This document shows, piece after piece, positions 8,937-17,407 of a DNA stretch of 64,000 nucleotides. Each line of letters begins with the position of its first letter. Position 1 is the first letter of the stretch. The translations under genes were made by a program, and so were the position numbers. This stretch comes from JAOZPE01 sp964601275 (GTDB taxonomy: Bacteria; Krumholzibacteriota; Krumholzibacteriia; JAJRXK01): contig CAZRMV010000008.1 in assembly GCA_964601275.1 (NCBI GenBank), positions 1-64,000 of the forward strand, given 5' to 3'. The notes under the pieces are model-generated. The model saw only the letters and a list, made by a program, of their open reading frames with translations, searched no databases and had not been told where the DNA came from.

Positions 8937-11367
8937 GGGCGAACTCCCCGATCACCGCGCCGGTGAAGACATCGTCATCCTGCAGGAAATCCCGGGGGCG
9001 GAGGACGGTGAATTCCGAGAGGTCGGCGATCTGCAGGGTGACGCGATAGTGGCCGGAAGGCATGTCTGCCGGAAGCGGCAGCTCGAAGCTCACCGGCAAG
9101 CGGGTGCTCGTATCGAGCAGGAAGAGGGGACAGGGGGGCAGCAGGGTCCAGCGGTAACGGTAGCGGGTGCCCGAGCTGAGTTCCACGAGCTTGCGGACCG
9201 GCTTCGCCACCAAGCCCAGGGAAGAGGGCACCGGACCGGGAAGGCGATCGGCCCGCACGATGAAGTGGCGGTCGGGGGGGGACGTCGAGGAGTTCCACAG
9301 GACCGCGGTATCGATCTCCAGCCGGCGAGGCAGCCCCTCGTCGTGGAGAACCACCCGGGGGGCCCGCAATGCGAAGGAGGGGGAGAGCGCAATCGTGGAG
9401 TCCGCCGCTTCTTCCGGTGCGCGCGGACGGAGACAGGGTTGCCGGTACCCTTCCCAACTGAGGGTCTCGTCCTTCTCGACCTGGTAGAGCACCAGGTCCC
9501 CGGAAGCCCAGACCTCGCGGAAACGCCGGGGATTCCCCCGGAACTTCCGCGACTGGGCCGGGAAATCCCTCGTGAGCAGGGGATACTCGTAGCTGGAGAG
9601 GTTCTTCCGGAAGAGATGATCCACCAGGACATGGGTGATGCCGTACCGGTCCAGGATGTCGTCGGTGACCGCGGCGCCCATGTGGGGACTCATCGCCTTC
9701 CACGCGTCGCGAAGACGGTCGATGGAGTGGGCGTCCCGGGGCGAGGAACGTCCGTCGGGCACGGCGACCACCGAGACCGGTGCGGTGGCGCGCAGGGCGA
9801 TCATGGAGAAGGGATCGGAGAGCACCACGGTCTGCGCATCGAAGTGCTCACCGGCGAAACGCGCGAGATCGCGCCAGGCCGCGGTGGTGACCAACGGAGT
9901 GGATGTCGCGCGGTAGAGACGCTGGATACGGGCTCCGGTGGCCCCGAGCAGAAGGAGGACCAGCAGGCCGGCGGCGAGGCGGATTCCTTGCCTACGACCC
10001 GGGGCGAGGCCGGAGTCGACCGCGAAACCGAGGAACACCGGGAAGAGCACCAGGTGCAGAAGACGCATGGGAAGAAACCCCAGCATCTTCATGGAGGGCA
10101 CCAGCAGGAAGGGCAGGAGCACCCAGCCCAGGCCCAGGATGCTCAGCGCGAGGGCCCACCGGTGGATGGCTTCCCGGAGAAGCGGGCGCAACTGGAGGAC
10201 CGCCAGCAGCAGACCAAGAAGGCCAAAGGGGAAGAGCCAGGCCAGCAGGTAGGCGGGGCTGGCCGACGTCCACCCCGGGGCCCATTCCATGAGAAAGAAA
10301 GGTCGATGGTGGATGGGATTCACGTCACCGTAGGAGGTGAGGAAGCGCAGGAGGGCGAAGGGGGTGGTGAGAAGCAGAACCCCAACGAAGGGGCGAGCGG
10401 TTCTGCGCCAGGAAGTACCCGGGTCGGCAAGACAGGCCAGAAGCAGCATGAGCATCCCGAGAAGATAGCCGAGCACGTGGGTTCCGAGGGCCCCGAGGAG
10501 GATGCCGGCCACGATCAGGAGGTTGCGGATTCGAGCGCGCTCGCCGGCGGGGACGGAAAAGAACAGGGCGAAGAGCATCCAGAGCTGGGAAAGAGCGATG
10601 GCCAGGGGATAGGAGGCGGCCTGGAAGAGGTGATGGAAACTTCCCCCGAATGCGCCCAGGAAGCCCAGGTGGGCCGCGACCAGCCCGAGGCGGGTGCGGG
10701 TGGCGGCCCGGGCCAGCAAGCCGGTCGAAAGGACGATCGAGGCCATCGCGAACAACAGCCAGGTGTGCCATACCTGAAGCGGCGTGCTTCGGGCCAGGAA
10801 CGACCAGGCGGCCAGGAGGGCGTGGAAGACGCTGAAGCGTGGGTCGGCCCCGGTTCCCTGGGCCGGAGGATAGAACTCGTGCACGGGAAAGATGCGAGCC
10901 TCTTCCAGGGAGGCGCGGATGGCCGAGACGTGGGCGAAGACATCCGATTTCAAGTCGAGCTGGAGAGGCGCGGCGAAGACCAGGAGGGTCACCACCAGCG
11001 TCAGCACGACGATCCAGAAGGTCTCGACGTCGGGCCGGGGGCGTGGCGCGGAAACCTTCCCCCGAACGGACCACAAGAGCAACGCGATGCCCAAGGGCGG
11101 CACCACCATGACCAGGAACAGCGGCGGCGCACCCAGGGATCCGGCCACGATGCCCACCACGGAATAGGCGCTCCAGGGCAAGAGCAGAGCAATGGTGAGG
11201 CGGGTGGCCCGATCACATCCGGGACGGCCTTGCAGGACCAGGGCCTGCAGACCCCAACCGGGCAGAAGGAAGAGAAGCATTCCCACCCCGACTCGCGCCG
11301 CCGAGGTGCCGGGGAAGAAGAGTCCCGCAAGCAGACAGGAGACGAGGAGAGAGAGAGGGAGCAGCAC
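8929..11367 (-). CDS. Large polytopic membrane protein, possible GT-C glycosyltransferase, with extracytoplasmic C-terminal domain
   Basis: An 812-residue protein. Residues 1 to about 490 hold about 12-14 transmembrane helices, with a first extracytoplasmic loop containing LKSDVFAHVSAIRASLEE and FYPPAQGTG, which recalls the acidic first loop of lipid-sugar-dependent GT-C transferases. Residues about 500-810 are soluble and strand-rich (VVLSDPFSMIALRA, HVLVDHLFRKNL, then a beta-sandwich-like tail). No family was recognised with certainty. The start GTG 11367 has no clear ribosome site; the frame upstream stays open to a stop at the end of the preceding GT2 gene, and no ATG is available. It is coupled to the flippase, so membrane-linked glycan assembly or transfer is a reasonable inference. 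Confidence 0.72.
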   Translation of the reverse strand: MLLPLSLLVSCLLAGLFFPGTSAARVGVGMLLFLLPGWGLQALVLQGRPGCDRATRLTIALLLPWSAYSVVGIVAGSLGAPPLFLVMVVPPLGIALLLWSVRGKVSAPRPRPDVETFWIVVLTLVVTLLVFAAPLQLDLKSDVFAHVSAIRASLEEARIFPVHEFYPPAQGTGADPRFSVFHALLAAWSFLARSTPLQVWHTWLLFAMASIVLSTGLLARAATRTRLGLVAAHLGFLGAFGGSFHHLFQAASYPLAIALSQLWMLFALFFSVPAGERARIRNLLIVAGILLGALGTHVLGYLLGMLMLLLACLADPGTSWRRTARPFVGVLLLTTPFALLRFLTSYGDVNPIHHRPFFLMEWAPGWTSASPAYLLAWLFPFGLLGLLLAVLQLRPLLREAIHRWALALSILGLGWVLLPFLLVPSMKMLGFLPMRLLHLVLFPVFLGFAVDSGLAPGRRQGIRLAAGLLVLLLLGATGARIQRLYRATSTPLVTTAAWRDLARFAGEHFDAQTVVLSDPFSMIALRATAPVSVVAVPDGRSSPRDAHSIDRLRDAWKAMSPHMGAAVTDDILDRYGITHVLVDHLFRKNLSSYEYPLLTRDFPAQSRKFRGNPRRFREVWASGDLVLYQVEKDETLSWEGYRQPCLRPRAPEEAADSTIALSPSFALRAPRVVLHDEGLPRRLEIDTAVLWNSSTSPPDRHFIVRADRLPGPVPSSLGLVAKPVRKLVELSSGTRYRYRWTLLPPCPLFLLDTSTRLPVSFELPLPADMPSGHYRVTLQIADLSEFTVLRPRDFLQDDDVFTGAVIGEFALE

Positions 11368-11424
11368 GTCAGGATGGAGAAGTTGCGGGTCGACCAGCGA
11401 TCCGGAGCGGGTCCGGAGGTTGGA

Positions 11425-12096
11425 TCATGAGTGGGACATCAGACGGCGCAGAACGAGCTTTCCCAGCGTCTTCAAACCGACGATGAAGCTCTGTCCCTTG
11501 GACAGCGAGTACTCGGTGTAGATGGCCTCGATGGGAATTTCCACCAGGCGCAGTCCGTGACGTCTCGTTTCGGCGATGATCTCCGAGGAAACCTCCATCC
11601 GGTTGGTCTTGATCTCGATCTGCTGGAGGGCGCGGCGGCGGAACGCCCGGTATCCCGACTGGGAATCGGTGACCCACGCCCCGAACAGGACGAAGGTGAC
11701 CAGGTTGCCCACCCAGTTCGCCAGCTGGCGTTGGGGGGGCATTCCCTGTGGATCGAGCAAGCGGGAGCCGATGACCACATCCGCGCCGTGTTGCAAGGCC
11801 TCGACGAAGCGGGGAATGTCGTCGGGATCGTGTTGACCGTCGGCGTCGAGGCAGATGATGGCCTCGCCACCCCTCGCCAGGGCCGCGGCGAAGCCGGTCC
11901 CCAAGGACGCTCCGAGTCCCCGGTTGATGACGTGGCGTACCACGAGGGCTCCGCCGTCGCGTGCCACCTGACTCGTGGTATCGCTGGAGCCATCGTCCAC
12001 GACAATGACTTCGTCCACAACGGGAACGACCCGTTCCAGCACCGCCGGCAGGGTGGTTTCCTCGTTGAACGCGGGAATCACGACGATCGTCTTCAT
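11425..12096 (-). CDS. Glycosyltransferase family 2 (polyprenyl-phosphate sugar synthase type)
   Basis: A 223-residue GT-A enzyme resembling dolichol-phosphate mannose synthase and bacterial relatives. It has VVIPAFNEE at the N-terminus, VVDDGSSDTT, the NRGLGASLGTGF loop and the metal-binding LDADGQHDP near residue 88. It lacks the C-terminal membrane helices of longer family members. It probably loads a sugar onto polyprenyl phosphate, a donor that the GT-C-like protein immediately downstream could use. ATG 12096 has no Shine-Dalgarno sequence, but a -10 like element (TACAAT) ends 6 nt before it, so the message may be leaderless (see the promoter entry). Confidence 0.87.
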   Translation of the reverse strand: MKTIVVIPAFNEETTLPAVLERVVPVVDEVIVVDDGSSDTTSQVARDGGALVVRHVINRGLGASLGTGFAAALARGGEAIICLDADGQHDPDDIPRFVEALQHGADVVIGSRLLDPQGMPPQRQLANWVGNLVTFVLFGAWVTDSQSGYRAFRRRALQQIEIKTNRMEVSSEIIAETRRHGLRLVEIPIEAIYTEYSLSKGQSFIVGLKTLGKLVLRRLMSHS

Positions 12097-12102
12097 GGGA
12101 TG

Positions 12103-12131
12103 ATTGTAAAGGAGTCGCCCGGAGGAAGCAA
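12103..12131 (-). promoter_or_regulatory. Probable sigma-70 promoter giving a leaderless GT2 mRNA
   Basis: Read on the minus strand, TTGCTT at 12131-12126 and TACAAT at 12108-12103 are separated by 17 bp. The usual start point 7 nt past the -10 falls on the A of the ATG at 12096. No ribosome site exists before that ATG, which fits leaderless translation. Confidence 0.5.
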
Positions 12132-12278
12132 GAAACCCGGCGGAAGAGGCAAAGGAGAGGACCGCCCGGTCGAAAGGACGGCGTCCGGAGTTCCAAGAGC
12201 GAACCTTCTGGATGAGGTGGAATGATGACCGGCGATTCCGCCTGGTTCCACATCATGGATCATCCTTCTCCACACGGA

Positions 12279-12968
12279 TCACCCCAGGGTCACCATGTGC
12301 TCGCACCCCTCCACGTACTTGCTGTTCTTCGAGACCGAGAGTGGAAAACCGGCCAGGACCCGCCGCACCGCTTCGGCGGCGCTGCGGTGGGCCTTCACCT
12401 CCACCACCAGGGTGCCGGGAGGTTGGGTCGGAAAGACCAGGTTGGGCCGGGTGGTTGCCCACTGGTTCCAGTATTTCTGGTCGACGTCCACCGTCACCCG
12501 CACCGCCCGGTCCGCGGTGGCAAAGTAGCGGCGATGATAGCGATTGATGAGGACCGGCTGGTCGATGTGCCGCGCCGGGACCAGAAGATCCTCGGGCAGG
12601 GAAGCCCGCACCCGCTCGAGGATGGAAGTCCAGTTCATCGTACGCAGGTGCAACGGGCGGGCCAGGGGAATGCTGCGCTTCCAGCCCAGCCTCCCGTGCT
12701 TCATCTTGAACTCGAGATGGCCGCCGCTGCCATCCATGTCCTCGCCGTACCACCGGTAGCGCAGCTTGGTGCGGTCATTGACGCCCGCATAGTTCTGGTT
12801 GAGGCGCGAGAGATCGTAGGAATCGAAATACACGTTGTTCACCCAGCGCGGTGGATAGAGCGGTGCCAAGGCCCGCGGGTGACAACGGAGGGTCGCCATG
12901 AGCCGGGGAAGGTAGTTCTGTGGGGCGATGAGCTTCACTTCATATCGCAGATCGTCGACCGGTATCAT
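12279..12968 (-). CDS. VTC-domain polyphosphate polymerase family protein
   Basis: A 229-residue protein of the VTC (CYTH-like triphosphate tunnel) family. The diagnostic basic residues are present: LRYEVKL at the N-terminus, LRYRWYGE and LEFKMKHGR in the middle and INRYHRRYF later. Eukaryotic VTC makes polyphosphate from ATP; bacterial members usually sit beside CotH and DUF4956 genes, exactly as here, and their true product is poorly known. ATG 12968 lies 4 nt after the CotH stop, with AAGGTGA as ribosome site. It is the last gene of a four-gene minus operon (17137 to 12279). No membrane segment or signal peptide is visible, so it should act in the cytoplasm. Confidence 0.87.
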   Translation of the reverse strand: MIPVDDLRYEVKLIAPQNYLPRLMATLRCHPRALAPLYPPRWVNNVYFDSYDLSRLNQNYAGVNDRTKLRYRWYGEDMDGSGGHLEFKMKHGRLGWKRSIPLARPLHLRTMNWTSILERVRASLPEDLLVPARHIDQPVLINRYHRRYFATADRAVRVTVDVDQKYWNQWATTRPNLVFPTQPPGTLVVEVKAHRSAAEAVRRVLAGFPLSVSKNSKYVEGCEHMVTLG

Positions 12969-12972
12969 GCAC

Positions 12973-15558
12973 TCACCTTCCCAGGACGCCTTGCGCGTAG
13001 AGACTCTTCACATCGAGCTCTTCAGTGGGTTGGTTCTCGCCATCCAACCGGATCAAGGATCCGGTCTGGGCGAGAGCTGCTCGTTCGACTCCGATCAGGT
13101 CGACGTGCGTGGCGATGAGGGTTCCTCCGCCGAAGACCGGTTTCTTGGTGTAGGCGGCCAGACCGATCCTCGTGTCGGAGATGGTGCCTTCCTGGGCGAT
13201 GACCGTGGAGAGGTCCTTGCTGGCGATTCCGATGCCCGCCTGCAGCACCTCGAACTGACGAACCCTCAGGTGCGACTGCTCCCCGGCGGAGAACGCCTTG
13301 TCCCCGATGCGCAATGCCTGGATGCGCGTAGCGTCGACCAGACTTCCACTGAGATCGATCGCGTCGCCGCCCACGTCATGGAAGGAACAGTCGCTGAGAT
13401 CGGCCTGGATGAAGTCTCCGTCGAGAGCATCCGATCGGCAATCGCCCACGATCACATTGCGCAGCGTCGCGGTGGCATGGATCAAGTGCACCGCGTCCTC
13501 TCCGCGATGTCCTTCGAAACGGGAATCGGAGATCTCGACGGTGGCCCCGTAGACATTGACGCCCCCGGTCACGAGCCATCCGGGCCGGTCCAGCCCGGCG
13601 GTGTCGAAGACCTCGAGATGCTTCCAACGGCTCGGCGCGGACGCCTGCATGAGGTACAGGCCGCCCCAGGTGGTGTCGGCGGCGGCGATCAGGCGCACCG
13701 GCTGGTCCGCGCTGCCGTCGATCATGAGGGAGGAGCGCGCCAGCAGAACGCTTCCTGCGGGCATGCGCAGGGTGGTTCCCGCCGCGATGCGGACGGGAGT
13801 CCGGGGCAGGATGAGATCGCCCGAGAGGGTCCAGACACCGGGCCGGATCCGAAGTTCGCCGCGGCCCTCGTCCCAGTCCACCCATTCGTGCTGCTCGGCG
13901 AAGACCACCGGATCGGGGGGCGGAGGCAGAAGCAGGGGAGTTTCGATGCCGGAAGCGGGAGCGGGCCGAAGGATCCGGCGTCCGGCGGTCGGGGGCAAGG
14001 CAAAGCTGCGGTACTCCAGCTGTACCATGCCGCTGTCGGTGTCCGCGGTGGAAAAACCCAGGGAGACGTGGCGGGGAATCTCCAGGCGCCGCCGGGAGGC
14101 CAGGAAGAGTGGGGGCGAGAGCTTCCACCGGCGCATCCCCCGCCTGACCGAGAGCACCTCCAGGGGAATGTCGACGAGGTTCGCCACCTCGATCCGAAGG
14201 CTGTCCCCCCGCACGCGGTACTCGCCCGAGATCGCGTCGACCGGCTGGAGTTTTCCGCGGAAGAATCCCTGTCCCCGGCGCAGGGCGTCGATCGGGCTGG
14301 AGAGCCGCGGCCATTCCAGGCGCAGCGCGAAGAGGAGCTCCTGGAGCTCATCGCCGTACTCGGCCACCAGCGAATCGGACCAGGCGGGATCGCTGATGCG
14401 CCACAGTTCGCGCATGTAGGCGTTCAAGGCCTTGCGGTCGGCGAGAAACGCCCGCATCCAGGGAAACCATCCCCCGACTCCCATGGAGAACTGGTATCCG
14501 TCGATCACGTCGGTGCGGGCCATGTCTTCCCGGCTCCAGCCCCAGGGCTCGCCGTCGAAGGCAATGGGTTCCAGGCGCGCGGTGTGGGGGTTGTAGTAGA
14601 ACCTCAGGTTGTGCCAGATGAGCGCGTGATCGGCGCCCCAGACCCGGCACAGGGCGAGAAAGCGGGCCGTCTTGTCGAGATCGAAGATCTCCGGGATGGG
14701 CAGACTTCCGCGTTGGAATCCCTCCAGGAGACGCCGGGCCGCTTCCATCTCCTCGCGCAGCCGCGGATCCTTGCCCAGGGATTTCTCCGCGAAGAACCCG
14801 ATGCCGGCGGTCCGGAAGTCCAGGTGGTCCAGGTCGAGCCAGCCCAGACCATATCGATTGTGCGCGGCTTCGCGTTGCCGCCAGTGGGGATCCTCCTCGA
14901 ACTTGGCGATTGGTCCCTCGGTGCGCTGCTGGCTTTCCAGGAGTTCCTTCGCGAAATGTTCCTCGACCGCGAAGATGCCCTTCGGCTGTCCGTTGAAGGT
15001 CACCTTCACGAAACCGTAGCGGGGAGCGAGGATTCCCTCCCGGCGCATGCTCTTGAGGAACAGCCATTCGCCGAGATACCGCCGGGCCTGCGGATGCTGG
15101 ATCGAGAAACGTCGCATCCCCCGGAATTGGGAACCCTTGCGCATGCGGATGCGGAACGACCATTTCTCTGTTTCGAAGTGGTCGGGCCAATCGCCCTTCA
15201 GCCGCATCTTCACCGGCATCTTCTTTCCGGCGGTCTCCAGGGTGGCTGGGACCTCGTCGCGCTTGCTGCTGAAGAGCAGGCCGATCCGCAGGGCCTCTTC
15301 CCGCTTGGCCAGGATCTTCTCGTAGTCCTGGAATCTCATGTGGAGATGGATCTCGTCGATCCGGGGCTTGTGGAAGCGGGCCTCGAGATAGTTCCAGGTT
15401 GTGTCCCAGAGCATCCCCTTGGGATCGTGGCGCACCCGCTGGAGGAATCCGCAGTTGAACAGCCCGGCGCCCACCGCGCCGGTCAGCAGCACGAAGAGAA
15501 CCAGCAGCGCCCGGGAGGATCTCCGGCGGGTCCGCGATCTGCCATCGACGATCTTCAC
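12973..15558 (-). CDS. CotH-family kinase with C-terminal beta-helix, membrane anchored
   Basis: An 861-residue protein. A single hydrophobic segment at about residues 16-37 follows an arginine-rich N-terminus, so most of the protein should face the periplasm or surface. Residues about 45-430 are CotH-like: VKMRLKGDWPDH, KWSFRIRM, FLKSMRREG, KGIFAVEEHF and IAFDGEPWGW match the ATP-binding and catalytic pattern of CotH protein kinases. Residues about 600-861 carry short repeats (GTTLRMPAGSVLL, SRFEGHRGEDAVHL, ALDGDFIQADLSDCSFHDVGGDAIDLSG) of a right-handed parallel beta-helix. GTG 15558 begins 4 nt after the DUF4956 stop. The carbohydrate-binding-like helix fused to a kinase suggests surface phosphorylation, but the substrate is unknown. 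Confidence 0.87.
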   Translation of the reverse strand: MKIVDGRSRTRRRSSRALLVLFVLLTGAVGAGLFNCGFLQRVRHDPKGMLWDTTWNYLEARFHKPRIDEIHLHMRFQDYEKILAKREEALRIGLLFSSKRDEVPATLETAGKKMPVKMRLKGDWPDHFETEKWSFRIRMRKGSQFRGMRRFSIQHPQARRYLGEWLFLKSMRREGILAPRYGFVKVTFNGQPKGIFAVEEHFAKELLESQQRTEGPIAKFEEDPHWRQREAAHNRYGLGWLDLDHLDFRTAGIGFFAEKSLGKDPRLREEMEAARRLLEGFQRGSLPIPEIFDLDKTARFLALCRVWGADHALIWHNLRFYYNPHTARLEPIAFDGEPWGWSREDMARTDVIDGYQFSMGVGGWFPWMRAFLADRKALNAYMRELWRISDPAWSDSLVAEYGDELQELLFALRLEWPRLSSPIDALRRGQGFFRGKLQPVDAISGEYRVRGDSLRIEVANLVDIPLEVLSVRRGMRRWKLSPPLFLASRRRLEIPRHVSLGFSTADTDSGMVQLEYRSFALPPTAGRRILRPAPASGIETPLLLPPPPDPVVFAEQHEWVDWDEGRGELRIRPGVWTLSGDLILPRTPVRIAAGTTLRMPAGSVLLARSSLMIDGSADQPVRLIAAADTTWGGLYLMQASAPSRWKHLEVFDTAGLDRPGWLVTGGVNVYGATVEISDSRFEGHRGEDAVHLIHATATLRNVIVGDCRSDALDGDFIQADLSDCSFHDVGGDAIDLSGSLVDATRIQALRIGDKAFSAGEQSHLRVRQFEVLQAGIGIASKDLSTVIAQEGTISDTRIGLAAYTKKPVFGGGTLIATHVDLIGVERAALAQTGSLIRLDGENQPTEELDVKSLYAQGVLGR

Positions 15559-15562
15559 CGTT

Positions 15563-16243
15563 TCAACCGCCCAGGAAGTTCTGCTGCTCGACGAAGGTGA
15601 CTCTCGCGCCGGGGAACGCTCGGCGCAGGTGATCCATGCCCGCGATCAGCTCTTCGTCATTGCGGCAGTTCACGAAGTAACTGGCCTGCAATTCGCCCTC
15701 GGCCACATCCATGCGGCGCATGTCGGCGTAGGTGACGTGCTGCTTCAGAACCGCATGGATGGCATCGAAGGTCGCCCGTTCGTTCTCGGAGGAGGGGATG
15801 GTGATGTTCAGGAAGAGGTTCTCATCCTTCCGGGTCGCCCCCGAACGGGAGACCAGGGCGCCCACGATGAGGATGACCGGCGCGGCGGCCAGGGCAGACC
15901 ATCGTTGGTCCGCGCCCAGGGCCAGGCCGGCCGCGATGCACAGGAAGAGATAGGCCAGTTCCTCGGGCTCCTTGATCGGGGTGCGGAAGCGCACGATCGA
16001 CAGAGCTCCCACCAGGCCCAGGGACAGGGCCAGTGACGATTTCACCACGCTGATGATGAGGATGGTGGTCAGGACGATGAAGGGGAAGGTCTTGGCCAAC
16101 GCGACCCGGTTGGAAAGACTTCTTCCGAAGCGCACGTAGTGCCAGGCGAAGAGGAGCGAAAGGATGATCCCCAGCGCGAGATTCAGGACAAGGTCGCCCA
16201 CCGACAAGGGGGTCGGGGCCAGTTGGGTGATGCTGTTGGGCAT
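15563..16243 (-). CDS. DUF4956 membrane protein
   Basis: A 226-residue protein with four likely transmembrane helices in residues about 20-135 and a small soluble C-terminal domain (LFLNITIPSSENERATFDAIHAVL). The motif GALSIVRFRTPIKEPEELAYLF is the signature stretch of DUF4956 proteins. The family has no established biochemical function but recurs next to VTC and CotH genes. ATG 16243 is preceded by GAGGAG. It lies 15 nt downstream of the RfbD-like gene and 4 nt ahead of cotH, so these genes are one transcription unit. A membrane transporter or scaffold for the VTC product is a guess from context. Confidence 0.85.
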   Translation of the reverse strand: MPNSITQLAPTPLSVGDLVLNLALGIILSLLFAWHYVRFGRSLSNRVALAKTFPFIVLTTILIISVVKSSLALSLGLVGALSIVRFRTPIKEPEELAYLFLCIAAGLALGADQRWSALAAAPVILIVGALVSRSGATRKDENLFLNITIPSSENERATFDAIHAVLKQHVTYADMRRMDVAEGELQASYFVNCRNDEELIAGMDHLRRAFPGARVTFVEQQNFLGG

Positions 16244-16258
16244 CGTCTCTCCTCACTC

Positions 16259-17137
16259 TCACGAAAACGTGGTGTCGATGTAATCCTTCAGCGCGTCCCG
16301 CCAGGGGCGCATCGGGGGCAGGCCGATGAGGCGGGCCCGCAGTCCGTCGAGAGCCTCCACCCGCGGGCGATGGGCGGGGAGGGGGAACTCGGCGGAGGAA
16401 CAGGGTTCGACCTGGCACCCTTCGACCCCGGCGAATTCGACAATGGCCCGGGCCATCTCGAAGCGGCTGCACCAACCCTCGTTGGCGCCATGGAAGGTCC
16501 CGAAACGGCCGGTGGAGAAGATCTCCATGCAACGGGCGGAAAAATCGGCGGTGTAGGTGGGCGATCCGAACTTGTCGTCGACTGCCCGCAGCACCGGGTT
16601 CTTCCGGGCCAATTCGATCATCTTGGCCACGAACTTCTTGTCCTCGGCGCCGCCTCCGAACATCCAGCCGGCGCGCACGATGAAATGCTCGGGAAGCAGC
16701 CGGCGCACCGCTTCCTCCCCGGCGTACTTGCTGCGGCTGTAGACGCTGACCGGCGCCGGGAGGTCATACTCGTGGTACGGAGTGGGTTTGTCCCCGCGAA
16801 AGACGCTCCCGGTGGAAACGTAGAGGAGGGGGATGCCGTGTTTCCGGCAGACCTCGGCCACGATTTCCGTTCCCAGGGCGTTGACCTTCCAGGCTTCCTC
16901 CGGCGTCTTTTCGCAGGCGTCCACGTCGGTCATCGCGCCCAGGTGGAAGATGGCGTCAGGAGCGAAGCGTCGCACCGCCCGGTCGACTTCCTCGGGCGCG
17001 GTGATGTCCAGCCAATCCTCGGGATCATGGCGCAGGCTGGCGATGTCGGTGGGCCAGACCTCGTGGCCCTGGGCCTCGGCGACCTTCCGCAGATCCCGCC
17101 CGGTCATTCCCTGCGCACCGGTGATCAGTAGTTTCAT
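16259..17137 (-). CDS. RfbD-like dTDP-4-dehydrorhamnose reductase family SDR
   Basis: A 292-residue extended short-chain dehydrogenase. The Rossmann motif is GAQGMTG at residues 7-13 (the family usually has GQLG), the co-substrate loop is HLGAMTDVDACE, and the catalytic YXXXK is YSRSKYAGE. Family members reduce dTDP-4-keto-6-deoxy-mannose to dTDP-rhamnose. The window has no RmlA, RmlB or RmlC, so a different nucleotide-sugar reduction is possible. ATG 17137 has GGAGG about 8 nt upstream. It is the first gene of the DUF4956-CotH-VTC operon and starts behind a good minus-strand promoter. Confidence 0.82.
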   Translation of the reverse strand: MKLLITGAQGMTGRDLRKVAEAQGHEVWPTDIASLRHDPEDWLDITAPEEVDRAVRRFAPDAIFHLGAMTDVDACEKTPEEAWKVNALGTEIVAEVCRKHGIPLLYVSTGSVFRGDKPTPYHEYDLPAPVSVYSRSKYAGEEAVRRLLPEHFIVRAGWMFGGGAEDKKFVAKMIELARKNPVLRAVDDKFGSPTYTADFSARCMEIFSTGRFGTFHGANEGWCSRFEMARAIVEFAGVEGCQVEPCSSAEFPLPAHRPRVEALDGLRARLIGLPPMRPWRDALKDYIDTTFS

Positions 17138-17179
17138 CGCACACCCTCCAGACGCTCCCGAAGTCTCGGCCGACGCCGG

Positions 17180-17208
17180 ATCTTAGCAGAGGCCGGGCCA
17201 GCTGGCGA
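17180..17208 (-). promoter_or_regulatory. Promoter of the RfbD-like/DUF4956/CotH/VTC operon
   Basis: Minus strand: TCGCCA at 17208-17203, 17-bp spacer, TAAGAT at 17185-17180. Transcription would begin near 17173, leaving a leader of about 36 nt that contains the GGAGG ribosome site. The remaining part of this 270-bp divergent region (about 17209-17368) shows only GC-rich inverted segments and nothing I can name. Confidence 0.5.
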
Positions 17209-17368
17209 CCCGCAGGAGGGGGCTCTGGTGGGCCGGCGGTTGCCGGCGCGCCGGGGAGGACTCCGGTCGCTTCCCATCGAGGGGCATTTGCGTTCCCGGT
17301 CCCACCCGCATGGCTAATTCCTTGTCACCCTGGGGATTAGCCGGTCCACACGATCCCCGCCACACCCC

Positions 17369-17398
17369 TTGGAATCCTGCAACTGCCTATGCTATACT
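17369..17398 (+). promoter_or_regulatory. Promoter of the sugar aminotransferase operon
   Basis: TTGGAA at 17369-17374 and TATACT at 17393-17398 with an 18-bp spacer. The predicted start site (about 17405) is only 2-4 nt before the ATG at 17408 and no ribosome site is present, so the message looks nearly leaderless. Confidence 0.55.
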
Positions 17399-17407
17399 GG
17401 CTTGGTC

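Noticed and set aside
8848..11430. 860-codon plus-strand frame opposite the large membrane protein
   Set aside because: Extremely charged, low-complexity composition typical of an antisense shadow; the minus-strand protein has clear membrane helices.
12928..15600. 890-codon plus-strand frame opposite cotH
   Set aside because: It overlaps three confident minus-strand genes and shows no domain.
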